A stretch of DNA of 16,384 nt, taken from contig CAUHSG010000021.1 of the NCBI GenBank assembly GCA_959608885.1, positions 1-16,384 on the forward strand, read 5' to 3'. Made by a program: the position numbers and the translations under genes. This document shows, piece by piece, positions 1 through 6,249 of this stretch (position 1 is the stretch's first letter; every line of letters begins with the position of its first letter). The notes beneath the pieces were generated by a model. It searched no databases. It was not told the origin of the DNA and saw only the letters and a list, made by a program, of their open reading frames with translations. This stretch comes from an uncultured Coriobacteriia bacterium (GTDB lineage: Bacteria; Actinomycetota; Coriobacteriia; Coriobacteriales; QAMH01).

Positions 1-44
1 CGGGTTAAATTTTTTTTGTTTATTCAACATTTCACACAAACCCA

Positions 45-68
45 AAAACCCGCCCCCCGGCGGGTTTT
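45..68. terminator. Perfect hairpin, terminator-like
   Basis: A perfect 10-bp inverted repeat (AAAACCCGCC / GGCGGGTTTT) encloses a four-C loop. It has A-runs on one side and T-runs on the other, so it could terminate transcription in either direction. It precedes the HTH gene at 121, so it more likely ends an upstream transcription unit outside the window. The T-rich tract at 9-20 looks like the tail of another terminator cut by the window edge. The right half plus the next bases (59-77, GGCGGGTTTTGTCTGGTCC) recurs exactly at 5371-5389. Confidence 0.6.
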
Positions 69-120
69 GTCTGGTCCCGCATGTACGAAAGGGACGTATC
101 AAATCGCCTGAGGAGGGTCC

Positions 121-732
121 ATGTTTCGACGTAGAAAACGCAATGCCGAACTGCTTGGCAAGGTAGGGCGCTACATCGTCGACGTATATACCGGCGATTG
201 GCCTTCTGCCGCGCAGCCGGCACGCGCGACGCAACCGATGATGGCCCCACAGGCCGCCTTCCCTGGTACCACGGGCAGGGCATCTGACGACATCTTCGTC
301 GATTCCCCCGAAACTACCGGAGCATTTGATGCCGTTACGCCCACTGCCTTTGGCAATGCGGTCCAGCCAGACCTTTCCGAACGCCTCGATCATCTTGACG
401 AGTCATTTGCCCAAACGGTGCTGCGTCTTATCGACGAGCGGGGCCTGCGTGACGCCACGGTATATAAGCGCGCGAACATGAGCCGCCAGCTCTTCGCGAA
501 GATCCGCCGGGATGACGATTACCGCCCCACCAAGAAGACGGCCTGCGCGCTGGCCTTCGCGTTGCGGCTTTCCTACGAAGACGCCCTCGCCTTGCTCTCC
601 CGCGCCGGCTTCACGCTGTCCCATAGCTCCAAGTTCGACGTCATCGTCGAATACTGCCTCCTGAACGATATCCATGACGTCAACCAGGTGAACATGGTGC
701 TCTACGAGTTTGATCAGCAGCTGCTGGGATAA
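121..732 (+). CDS. HTH-domain protein paired with a VWA protein
   Basis: 203 residues. The ATG at 121 follows a strong ribosome binding site (AGGAGG at about 111-116). Residues 1-8 are strongly basic (MFRRRKRN). Residues 25-85 are rich in Ala, Pro and Thr and look disordered. A compact helical domain fills about 86-203, with a helix-turn-helix-like core near 106-130 (VYKRANMSRQLFAKIRR), a Lys/Arg-rich DYRPTKKTA segment and a C-terminal KFDVIVEYCLL region ending FDQQLLG. From memory, this C-terminal domain occurs in many anaerobic Firmicutes and Actinobacteria beside VWA proteins, as here, where the VWA gene starts 100 bases downstream. The XRE-like fold suggests DNA binding, but a scaffold or partner role for the VWA protein is equally possible. 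No catalytic motif was seen. Confidence 0.85.
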   Translation: MFRRRKRNAELLGKVGRYIVDVYTGDWPSAAQPARATQPMMAPQAAFPGTTGRASDDIFVDSPETTGAFDAVTPTAFGNAVQPDLSERLDHLDESFAQTVLRLIDERGLRDATVYKRANMSRQLFAKIRRDDDYRPTKKTACALAFALRLSYEDALALLSRAGFTLSHSSKFDVIVEYCLLNDIHDVNQVNMVLYEFDQQLLG

Positions 733-831
733 GCCCATCCATCCTGCACGATGTCCCCTCGCGGTTTACCTATGCGCCGTCACCTCGGCGTAGAGTTCCT
801 CGCGTCAGATACCGACGAGAAGGGAACAACC

Positions 832-1479
832 ATGAAGAACATGAAGGACTACACGGAGCTCGTTTTCATCCTCGATCGCAGCGGCTCGATGGGTGGACTG
901 GAAAGAGACACTATCGGCGGATTCAACTCGGTGCTTCGCAAGAACAAGGAGCAGGAGGGTGATGCCGTCGTCTCGACGGTGCTCTTCGATGACAGGATCG
1001 AGGTTATTTGCGATCGCGAGCAAATCGGGAAGGTCGCACCCATCACGGAGGAGGAATACTACGTCCGCGGCTGCACGGCACTGCTCGACGCCGTTGGCGG
1101 CGCCATCCGGCACGTGAGCAAGGTGCAGAAGACACTGCCCAAGCATCACCGTGCAAAGAATGTCGTCTTCGTCATCACCACCGACGGCTACGAGAACGCG
1201 AGTCGCGAGTTCACGTACCCACAGGTGAAAAAGCTCATCGAGAAGAAACGCAAGAAGGGCTGGGAATTCGTCTTCATGGGCGCGAACATCGACGCCGCCG
1301 CCGAGGCCGCGCGCATCGGCATCGCCTCGGATCGTGCCGCCACGTACTGCGCCGACGGGTGCGGCACCCAGGCCGTGTACGCGTCGATGGCCGCCGCGAC
1401 CTGCCAGGCGCGCTCGGACGCGGGCATCACGGGCTCGTGGAAGCTCGCCATAGACGAGGACATGGCAGGTAGAGCATAG
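832..1479 (+). CDS. VWA-domain protein (YegL/TerY-like)
   Basis: 215 residues from the ATG at 832, chosen because GAGAAGGGA lies just upstream and the VWA fold begins at once. An ATG at 751 in the same frame would add 27 unconserved-looking residues without a good ribosome binding site. The MIDAS metal site is complete: D15-x-S17-x-S19 in DRSGSM, T82 in GCTALLDA and D118 in TTDGYENAS. These residues usually bind Mg2+ or Mn2+ and mediate protein contacts. No signal peptide or membrane segment is present, so the protein is probably cytoplasmic, as in TerY/YegL types linked to tellurite-type stress modules. It sits in a probable operon between the HTH gene and a small unknown gene. The TAG stop falls in the loop of a perfect hairpin. 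The biological role is unknown. Confidence 0.88.
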   Translation: MKNMKDYTELVFILDRSGSMGGLERDTIGGFNSVLRKNKEQEGDAVVSTVLFDDRIEVICDREQIGKVAPITEEEYYVRGCTALLDAVGGAIRHVSKVQKTLPKHHRAKNVVFVITTDGYENASREFTYPQVKKLIEKKRKKGWEFVFMGANIDAAAEAARIGIASDRAATYCADGCGTQAVYASMAAATCQARSDAGITGSWKLAIDEDMAGRA

Positions 1480-1488
1480 TGCTCTACC
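1468..1488 (+). other. Perfect hairpin with the stop codon as its loop
   Basis: GGTAGAGCA (1468-1476) and TGCTCTACC (1480-1488) are perfect 9-base complements. The three bases between them are the TAG stop of the VWA gene. No T-run follows, so it is not a classic terminator. It could be a transcript-end stabiliser, an attenuator or a protein-binding hairpin limiting expression of the next gene. Confidence 0.6.
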
Positions 1489-1557
1489 ATAGGGGCCAGC
1501 AGACAAATGGGGGGATTTGCTCGGATCGGATTCCTCGTTATCACGGAAGGACACGCA

Positions 1558-1881
1558 ATGGGGTTTCTCGAGGCTATCGAGAAGAGAATCGATGAGAAGC
1601 GAGCGGAATGGGACGCCCGGGGTCCATCGGACTTCGATGCATGGGACAGCTCCGAGCTCGAGTACATGGAGAACGCGCGCGATGAGCTCAAGCGCGGCGT
1701 CGAACCGGAGGTCGTGTACGCGAGGCTCAAGGCCGAGCTTCCCGAACTCGAGGAACGAGTCGCGGGCGAGGAGGCGTGCTACACCTTCGATTGGTACGAC
1801 GACCACCATTACGAGAAAATCTACTCTGGACACCTCATGGCCTGCCGGGCTCTTCTGGAGCTCTACGAGAAGAACCGCTAA
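1558..1881 (+). CDS. Small acidic protein of unknown function
   Basis: 107 residues from the ATG at 1558, preceded by a good ribosome binding site (GGAAGG). An in-frame ATG at 1507 lacks one. Family not recognised. The sequence is almost entirely charged helix: EAIEKRIDEKRAEWDAR near 5-21, ARDELKRGVEPEVVYARLKAELPELEERV near 40-69, then an aromatic and His/Asp-rich patch FDWYDDHHYEKIY at 77-89 and a helix at 91-105. There is no signal peptide or membrane segment. It lies 78 bases after the VWA gene on the same strand and is probably co-transcribed, so it may act with the HTH/VWA pair. Its TAA overlaps the TAG of the convergent ClC gene. Confidence 0.75.
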   Translation: MGFLEAIEKRIDEKRAEWDARGPSDFDAWDSSELEYMENARDELKRGVEPEVVYARLKAELPELEERVAGEEACYTFDWYDDHHYEKIYSGHLMACRALLELYEKNR

Positions 1882-3149
1882 CGCGATTCCTCGGCGTTGC
1901 GGATGAAGACCTTGGGTACGGGAATCACCGACCCGATGCAGGCCGCGACGAGCATGAAGACCACGGCCTTGACGGGAAAGCACAGGATGAGGAGCAGCGC
2001 GACCATGAGCGGCTGGCGCATGACGACGCCCAGCAGCGCTGCTGTGCACACGCACAGCGCGAACACCGGGTCGACCCCCATGAGCCCGGCGCATGCGTAG
2101 CCAATCGAGATGCCCGAGAAGATGATGGGGAAGAAATGCCCACCACGCCATCCAAACCCGAGGCACAGCTGCGTCGAGAGTACCTTGAGAAATCCGGTCG
2201 CCAGCAATACGAGCGCGCTCATCCCCGTCCACTGCGCGGCGAGCATCTCGGTCTGGGCCTCGCCCGCAAACATCGTAAAGGGCAGAAAGATGCCGATGCC
2301 ACCGAGAACGACTCCGGCGATAACGGCCTTGACGACAGGTCGCTCGCCCAAGCGCATCGAGAGCCAGCGCACTCCGGCACCAAACGCGCGGAAAAGCCAC
2401 CCCGCGCATGCACCGATGAGCATGATGGGAATCATCCACAGAAGCTCCCGGGCCGAAACATCCATCTCGGAGAAGCGCGGCAGCCCCAGTCCACCCCCGA
2501 CAAAGGTGCTGAGCAGCGTGAAGACGCCCAGGGCGCCGGCAATCGAGAGCAGGTAGACGGCAATCTTGAGCGGCTTGGGCACCTCGATGCGCGGAACGCC
2601 TCCCGTCTCTGCCTTGCCGTCGGATTCGTCGGCGTAGCCAAAGAGCGGAGCTGCCAGGCCAAAGAGCGGTGCGGCGAAAATCGCCGAGATGATGGCGGCG
2701 GTTCCGGCGCTCGCCAGCTCGCGCATCTCGCTTCCCACGAACCTGAGCCGGTCGCCGACCCAGGTGCATAGCCCCGCGATGACACCCGTGAGACCTGCCT
2801 CCGGTCCGATGCTCCCACCGAACATGAGCGGCATGAGCGCGCCGAGAAACATCGCCTTGATGTGCTTGTAATCGTAGCATCCGCTGGATTTCACCTCGGC
2901 GAGCACCGTGTTCATGTCATCGGGATACGGCCCGACGCGCTTCTGGAACAGACCGATGGCAAGACCGCCCAGTGCGCAGAAGACGATTGGGTAGAACAGG
3001 GCCGGGCAGCCCACGCTTTCGAGAAAGGCGGGCGCGCGATTCCACAGCAGGTCCATCCCCAAGTTCATGAGGAAGAAGAACGCCCAGCAAAAGGCACCGG
3101 CAAACGCGCCGAACGCAAGGGTGAGGATTGCGAAGAGCAGGCGCCTCAT
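1878..3149 (-). CDS. ClC-family anion channel/transporter, atypical
   Basis: 423 residues with about ten hydrophobic segments. Two ClC signatures are visible: GGSIGPEAGL at 111-120, matching the G(K/R)EGP motif, and GGHFFP at 336-341, matching GxFxP. The canonical GSGIP motif is not evident; the matching stretch near 70-90 reads VGPYPDDMN. In the G-x-E-G-P position of the gating glutamate there is I115, with a glutamate two residues later at 117. Family members move Cl- or related anions through the cytoplasmic membrane as channels or H+ antiporters. Without the gating glutamate, proton-coupled exchange is doubtful. The start overlaps the K+ channel stop as ATGA, with GGAG seven bases upstream, so it is the last gene of the three-transporter operon. 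Confidence 0.9.
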   Translation of the reverse strand: MRRLLFAILTLAFGAFAGAFCWAFFFLMNLGMDLLWNRAPAFLESVGCPALFYPIVFCALGGLAIGLFQKRVGPYPDDMNTVLAEVKSSGCYDYKHIKAMFLGALMPLMFGGSIGPEAGLTGVIAGLCTWVGDRLRFVGSEMRELASAGTAAIISAIFAAPLFGLAAPLFGYADESDGKAETGGVPRIEVPKPLKIAVYLLSIAGALGVFTLLSTFVGGGLGLPRFSEMDVSARELLWMIPIMLIGACAGWLFRAFGAGVRWLSMRLGERPVVKAVIAGVVLGGIGIFLPFTMFAGEAQTEMLAAQWTGMSALVLLATGFLKVLSTQLCLGFGWRGGHFFPIIFSGISIGYACAGLMGVDPVFALCVCTAALLGVVMRQPLMVALLLILCFPVKAVVFMLVAACIGSVIPVPKVFIRNAEESR

Positions 3150-3979
3150 TCGTCGTCTCCGTCATGCGGATCGGCATCGATCGTGATGGGCGCGCGTCCG
3201 TTTCGCTGCGCGCGAAACTCCTCGACGAATCCCGCCGAGAAGATGCCCGCCGGTATGGCGACGATGGCGATCGAGAGAACCATGACGACAAAGCCGATGA
3301 CCCTTCCCAGGCCGGTTATGGGAACGAGGTCTCCGTAGCCGGTGGTCGTGATCGTTGTCATGGCCCAGTATATGCCGGTGAGGACACTGTCGAAGGCTTC
3401 GGGCTGCACGGCATGCTCCACCTCGTACATGAGCACGCTTGCGGCAATGGTGAGCAATGCCAGCACCATGAAGGCGGCGATGATTTCCTGGCGACGATTT
3501 CTGATGACGGCACCAATGGTGTGCAAGCCTCGCATGTAGCGCGAAATCTTGAAGAGGCGGATGAGACGAATGACGCTGATCGCGTCTCGTATCGCGGGCG
3601 ACATCGGCACGAAGAACATGACCCATGCCGGGACGAAGGACAGGAGGTCAACGATACCCATGGGCGACACAACGTAACGCAGACGCGCCCTTGACGGCGA
3701 GAGCCGAGGACGCACCTTGTCGGCTATCCAGACACGCGCCGCATACTCGCAGGCGAACACGCACGACGAGATGATGCTGAGCACGAGGATGGGACCATCG
3801 AAAGTAGGGGACAGCCAATCGCTCGGAATGCACACGAGAACGGCGTTCACGACGATGCACGCATAGATGACGCCGCACGCCACCTTGCCGCTCGTCGGGG
3901 CTTTGGCTGGATACTCGAGTGCAAGGAAGAGCCATTGCTTGAGGCGCTGTTCCTCCCGTCTGCTGGACGTGTCGCTCAT
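3146..3979 (-). CDS. Voltage-gated-type potassium channel
   Basis: 277 residues with six membrane segments in the Kv/KvAP layout. An S4-like helix near 137-150 carries regularly spaced positives (R138, R141, K144, R147, R150). The pore loop contains the selectivity filter TTTGYGDLVP (211-220), the hallmark of K+ channels. S6 runs about 226-248 with a PAG hinge (AIPAGIF). The tail is short and acidic with no RCK or cyclic-nucleotide domain, so gating would rest on voltage or bilayer state. The ATG overlaps the antiporter TGA by four bases and has AAAGGA eight bases upstream. Its position between a cation/proton antiporter and an anion channel suggests K+ or membrane-potential control. Confidence 0.92.
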   Translation of the reverse strand: MSDTSSRREEQRLKQWLFLALEYPAKAPTSGKVACGVIYACIVVNAVLVCIPSDWLSPTFDGPILVLSIISSCVFACEYAARVWIADKVRPRLSPSRARLRYVVSPMGIVDLLSFVPAWVMFFVPMSPAIRDAISVIRLIRLFKISRYMRGLHTIGAVIRNRRQEIIAAFMVLALLTIAASVLMYEVEHAVQPEAFDSVLTGIYWAMTTITTTGYGDLVPITGLGRVIGFVVMVLSIAIVAIPAGIFSAGFVEEFRAQRNGRAPITIDADPHDGDDE

Positions 3980-5235
3980 ATGTCGTCCTTTCGAGGCGTG
4001 GGGTCATCACCCGATTCATCTTGCGCCGGGTCCTTGATGTGCTTGAGCGCAAACGAGGCGAGCAGTGGCATGAGGAAGACGGTGAGGCCTCCAGCAGCGA
4101 CGAGGAGCGAGGCGATATCAGCGGACATCGCGCCTGCTCCGGTCGCGATGTTCGTGATGGCGACGATAAGCGGAAGAGCCGTCGCGCAGTAGAACGCGAT
4201 CGTCGCGCGGCTGTGGCCATCCATATCGCGCGTTTCGGGCGAGATGCGCAGGGCGACGTATATGGGCAACGCGCGCACGAGCAGCAACGCGACTATGAAC
4301 AGTACGAGCAGGAGCGGATATTCGACCACGGCCAGGGGATTTATGGCCATGCCGCTCACGACGAAGAACAGGGGGATGAAGAATCCGTAACCGATGCCGT
4401 TGAGCTTATGCTCGAGCCCCCGGTCACCGCCAGGTATGAGAAACCTGAGAACGAAGCCCGCGGCGAAAGCACCGAGCACGATATCGAGGTCGAACAGGGC
4501 TGACACCATGACGAGGCCGACGAGCAGCACCATGACGGAACGAACGGTGATCTGGGCATTCGTATCCCGATTTCTCTCGAAGAAGCCGGGAAGATGCATG
4601 CCGTTTTCCCAGATGCGCTTGGGAATCAGCGCGGCTGCGACGGCGACCAGTGCGAATGCGGCGAGAATCGCGAGAGTCACCCAGGTCTTGCGCGTTGACA
4701 GGATGAGGGCGATGACGATGATCGGGCCGATTTCGCCCCAGGTCCCATACGCGAAGATGGATTTGCCGATGCGCGTCTCCACGAGCCCTCGTTCGTGCAA
4801 GATGGGCACGAGCGTTCCAAACGCCGTTGTGGTGAGGGCGATGGCGGCGGCAAGCCATCCGATTTGGTTTGACTGGAAATCGGGAGTGGCGATGCAGATC
4901 ACCATCGCGATGGCCAGGGTGACGAACCAGGTGAACAATCCATGGCGCCCCTGCTTGCCCGTCAGCTCCTGCGGGTTTATCTCGTAACCTGCGAGGAGAA
5001 ACAGGAAGCCGAGACCCAGATCGGAAAAGAGCGTGATTGCCGCGTCCGGCTGCGCTATGGCAAGTACATGGGGACCGATCAGCATGCCCGCGATGAGGAG
5101 GAGGACGGTCTCGGGAACCATCCGATTGGGGACGAGCGCCGAGAGGATCGGGGCGAGGAGCGCGATCACGACTATGCAGAACAGCGATACGAGGTCTGCT
5201 TCCAAGAGAAGTGCTCCCATGCAATCCGAGGACAT
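3976..5235 (-). CDS. CPA2-type cation:proton antiporter
   Basis: Up to 419 residues with 12-13 hydrophobic segments. Family features include PETVLLLIAGMLIGP (41-55), the GLGFLFLLAGYEI helix (74-86), ALTTTAFGTLVPILHERG (133-150) and FFVVSGMAI (290-298). This is the Na+/K+:H+ exchanger domain of KefB/NapA-like proteins without the C-terminal TrkA-N domain. The start is uncertain. ATG at 5235 lies only 11 bases from a perfect TATAAT (5247-5252), giving a very short leader. ATG at 5220 has no ribosome binding site. TTG at 5205 has GGGAG about eight bases upstream and gives a start (LEADLVSLF) typical of the family. It leads the operon antiporter, K+ channel, ClC, with ATGA coupling. Confidence 0.9.
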   Translation of the reverse strand: MSSDCMGALLLEADLVSLFCIVVIALLAPILSALVPNRMVPETVLLLIAGMLIGPHVLAIAQPDAAITLFSDLGLGFLFLLAGYEINPQELTGKQGRHGLFTWFVTLAIAMVICIATPDFQSNQIGWLAAAIALTTTAFGTLVPILHERGLVETRIGKSIFAYGTWGEIGPIIVIALILSTRKTWVTLAILAAFALVAVAAALIPKRIWENGMHLPGFFERNRDTNAQITVRSVMVLLVGLVMVSALFDLDIVLGAFAAGFVLRFLIPGGDRGLEHKLNGIGYGFFIPLFFVVSGMAINPLAVVEYPLLLVLFIVALLLVRALPIYVALRISPETRDMDGHSRATIAFYCATALPLIVAITNIATGAGAMSADIASLLVAAGGLTVFLMPLLASFALKHIKDPAQDESGDDPTPRKDDI

Positions 5236-5246
5236 GACCGAGGGTG

Positions 5247-5252
5247 ATTATA
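5247..5252 (-). promoter_or_regulatory. -10 box (TATAAT) of the ion transport operon
   Basis: A perfect TATAAT in the context GGTATAATCACC reads toward the antiporter gene. The expected transcript start is near 5240, only about five bases before the ATG at 5235. No good -35 is visible at the standard spacing. Confidence 0.5.
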
Positions 5253-5294
5253 CCCCGGCATACCCTGACCTGCGAAATGAGACAGCGAGACTGT

Positions 5295-5390
5295 CGGACC
5301 AGACAAAACCCGCCGGGGCGCTTTTGTCTGGTTTCGTGACAAGTGTCTCATAACCAGACAAAAGCGCCCCGGCGGGTTTTGTCTGGTCCG
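5295..5390. repeat. 39-bp perfect inverted repeat, nested hairpins
   Basis: Arms 5295-5333 and 5352-5390 are perfect 39-base complements separated by 18 bases. Each arm is itself a hairpin: ACCAGACAAAA (5298-5308) pairs with TTTTGTCTGGT (5322-5332), around a G+C core. The heptamer GTCTCAT occurs at 5345-5351 and 5392-5398, and its complement ATGAGAC at 5277-5283, so the unit is bracketed by related heptamers. A smaller hairpin, GACAG/CTGTC, lies at 5281-5295. The element begins one base from the stop of the LuxR gene and precedes the antiporter promoter, so terminating LuxR transcription is the simplest role. A REP- or MITE-like mobile origin is possible. Confidence 0.75.
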
Positions 5391-5398
5391 CGTCTCAT

Positions 5399-6082
5399 CT
5401 ATCCCCGATAGTAGAGCACGGCGATCTGCGTGCGGTTGCTCAGCTCGAGCTTGCCGAGAATCGAGCTGATGTGATTGCGCACCGTCCCCTCGGACAAGAA
5501 GAGGCTCGCCGCGATATCGCGGTTGTCCATGCCCTCGGCAACGAGCTTGGCCACCGCATACTCCCGTTCCGTGAGATTGCAGAAGGGCTCCGCGACCCGA
5601 TCGGCATCTACCGCCGCATCGGGCTCGCGTTCCGAGAGTAGCTCGAGGTTGCGCTCGCGCAAGTCGTCAAACGCGAATCGCATGCCCGCGCACTCGGCGT
5701 GCACGCGAGCGTCCTTGACACCCATCAGCACCGCCGCCGCGCATGCGATGGCAATGACCGCACACTCGACCGCCGTGCATCCGCCAAAAGACAGCGTCGC
5801 CACAAGTGGAACGACCCAGACGACGCGTAGAAGCCACATGCGCTCATGCAGCATGGTGTAAGCGCATACGGGCAAAAAGGGAAGCACGCTCGGAAGCGCA
5901 AGCGTGCAGACGAGAAACGCGAGCTGGGCAACGACTCGCCACGATGGTCCCATCATGTCGCATATGCACACAAGCGAAATCGAAAGCAGGATCCCGATGA
6001 CCGCATGATTTGCATCGGCAAAGCAAAACGACACCGCCGCGCATGCGACAATCAGGATGATTTCGTCGAAGTATTCTTCCAT
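5399..6082 (-). CDS. Membrane-anchored LuxR-type regulator
   Basis: 227 residues from the ATG at 6082. Five or so membrane segments fill about 8-121, followed by a polar, coiled-coil-like linker (124-158) and a LuxR/NarL HTH at 168-227 (LTEREYAVAKLVAEGMDNRDIA, then LSEGTVRNHISSILGKL). There is no receiver domain, so this is a one-component sensor with the sensing part in the membrane, a type abundant in Eggerthellaceae. The start at 6082 is favoured because a perfect TATAAT ends six bases upstream. An in-frame ATG at 6169 lies upstream of that box and adds a non-membrane segment. The N-terminal half is rich in Cys. It diverges from the ABC exporter operon and probably controls it, itself or both through the dyad at 6163-6176. 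Confidence 0.88.
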   Translation of the reverse strand: MEEYFDEIILIVACAAVSFCFADANHAVIGILLSISLVCICDMMGPSWRVVAQLAFLVCTLALPSVLPFLPVCAYTMLHERMWLLRVVWVVPLVATLSFGGCTAVECAVIAIACAAAVLMGVKDARVHAECAGMRFAFDDLRERNLELLSEREPDAAVDADRVAEPFCNLTEREYAVAKLVAEGMDNRDIAASLFLSEGTVRNHISSILGKLELSNRTQIAVLYYRG

Positions 6083-6088
6083 GCCGCG

Positions 6089-6094
6089 ATTATA
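6089..6094 (-). promoter_or_regulatory. -10 box (TATAAT) of the LuxR gene, leaderless
   Basis: A perfect TATAAT in the context GGGTATAATCGCGGC is followed after six bases by ATG. The A of that ATG is where transcription would start, so the mRNA is predicted to be leaderless. No ribosome binding site is present. The -35 region is weak at standard spacing. Confidence 0.55.
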
Positions 6095-6162
6095 CCCGCC
6101 CGAAAAGCACGCATGGACGTATTCGCAGGCAAACGGCATCTGACCGGTCATTTTCCTCATCG

Positions 6163-6176
6163 ATGACAAATGTCAT
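6163..6176. promoter_or_regulatory. Dyad operator candidate in divergent region
   Basis: ATGACA-AA-TGTCAT is a perfect six-base dyad between the divergent LuxR and ABC exporter genes. It sits two bases upstream of a possible -35 of the exporter operon, a usual place for an activator. NarL/LuxR-type regulators often bind TGACA/TGTCA-like dyads. A second palindrome, TGACCGGTCA, lies at 6141-6150. Assignment to the neighbouring LuxR protein is inference. Confidence 0.5.
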
Positions 6177-6177
6177 G

Positions 6178-6207
6178 TTTACATTGAGGCCCCATACGGG
6201 CTTAAAT
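6178..6207 (+). promoter_or_regulatory. Possible promoter of the ABC exporter operon
   Basis: TTTACA (6178-6183) and TTAAAT (6202-6207) are spaced 18 bases apart, directly after the dyad. The -10 match is moderate. Transcription would start near 6214, about 36 bases before the ATPase start codon. Confidence 0.35.
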
Positions 6208-6249
6208 GGAGCCACTCGACAATGCCGGCAGGCGTGTGAAGGGAAGAAC

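Noticed and set aside
1776..2771. A 331-codon plus-strand open frame
   Set aside because: It lies antisense to the ClC gene and has extreme Glu/Arg/Asp/Gly content, no ribosome binding site and no family features.
805..2880. A 691-codon open frame on the minus strand, opposite the VWA gene and overlapping the ClC gene
   Set aside because: It runs antisense to a clear VWA gene and out of frame with a clear ClC gene. It is rich in Arg, Gly, Ala and His, as expected from G+C-rich shadow frames, and has no recognisable domain.
5277..5398. CRISPR repeats
   Set aside because: There are only two inverted, not direct, copies, with no series of spacers and no cas genes.
6083..6169. Upstream ATG at 6169 as the start of the LuxR regulator
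   Set aside because: It lies upstream of the TATAAT at 6089-6094 and crosses the divergent operator. The family normally starts close to the first membrane helix.
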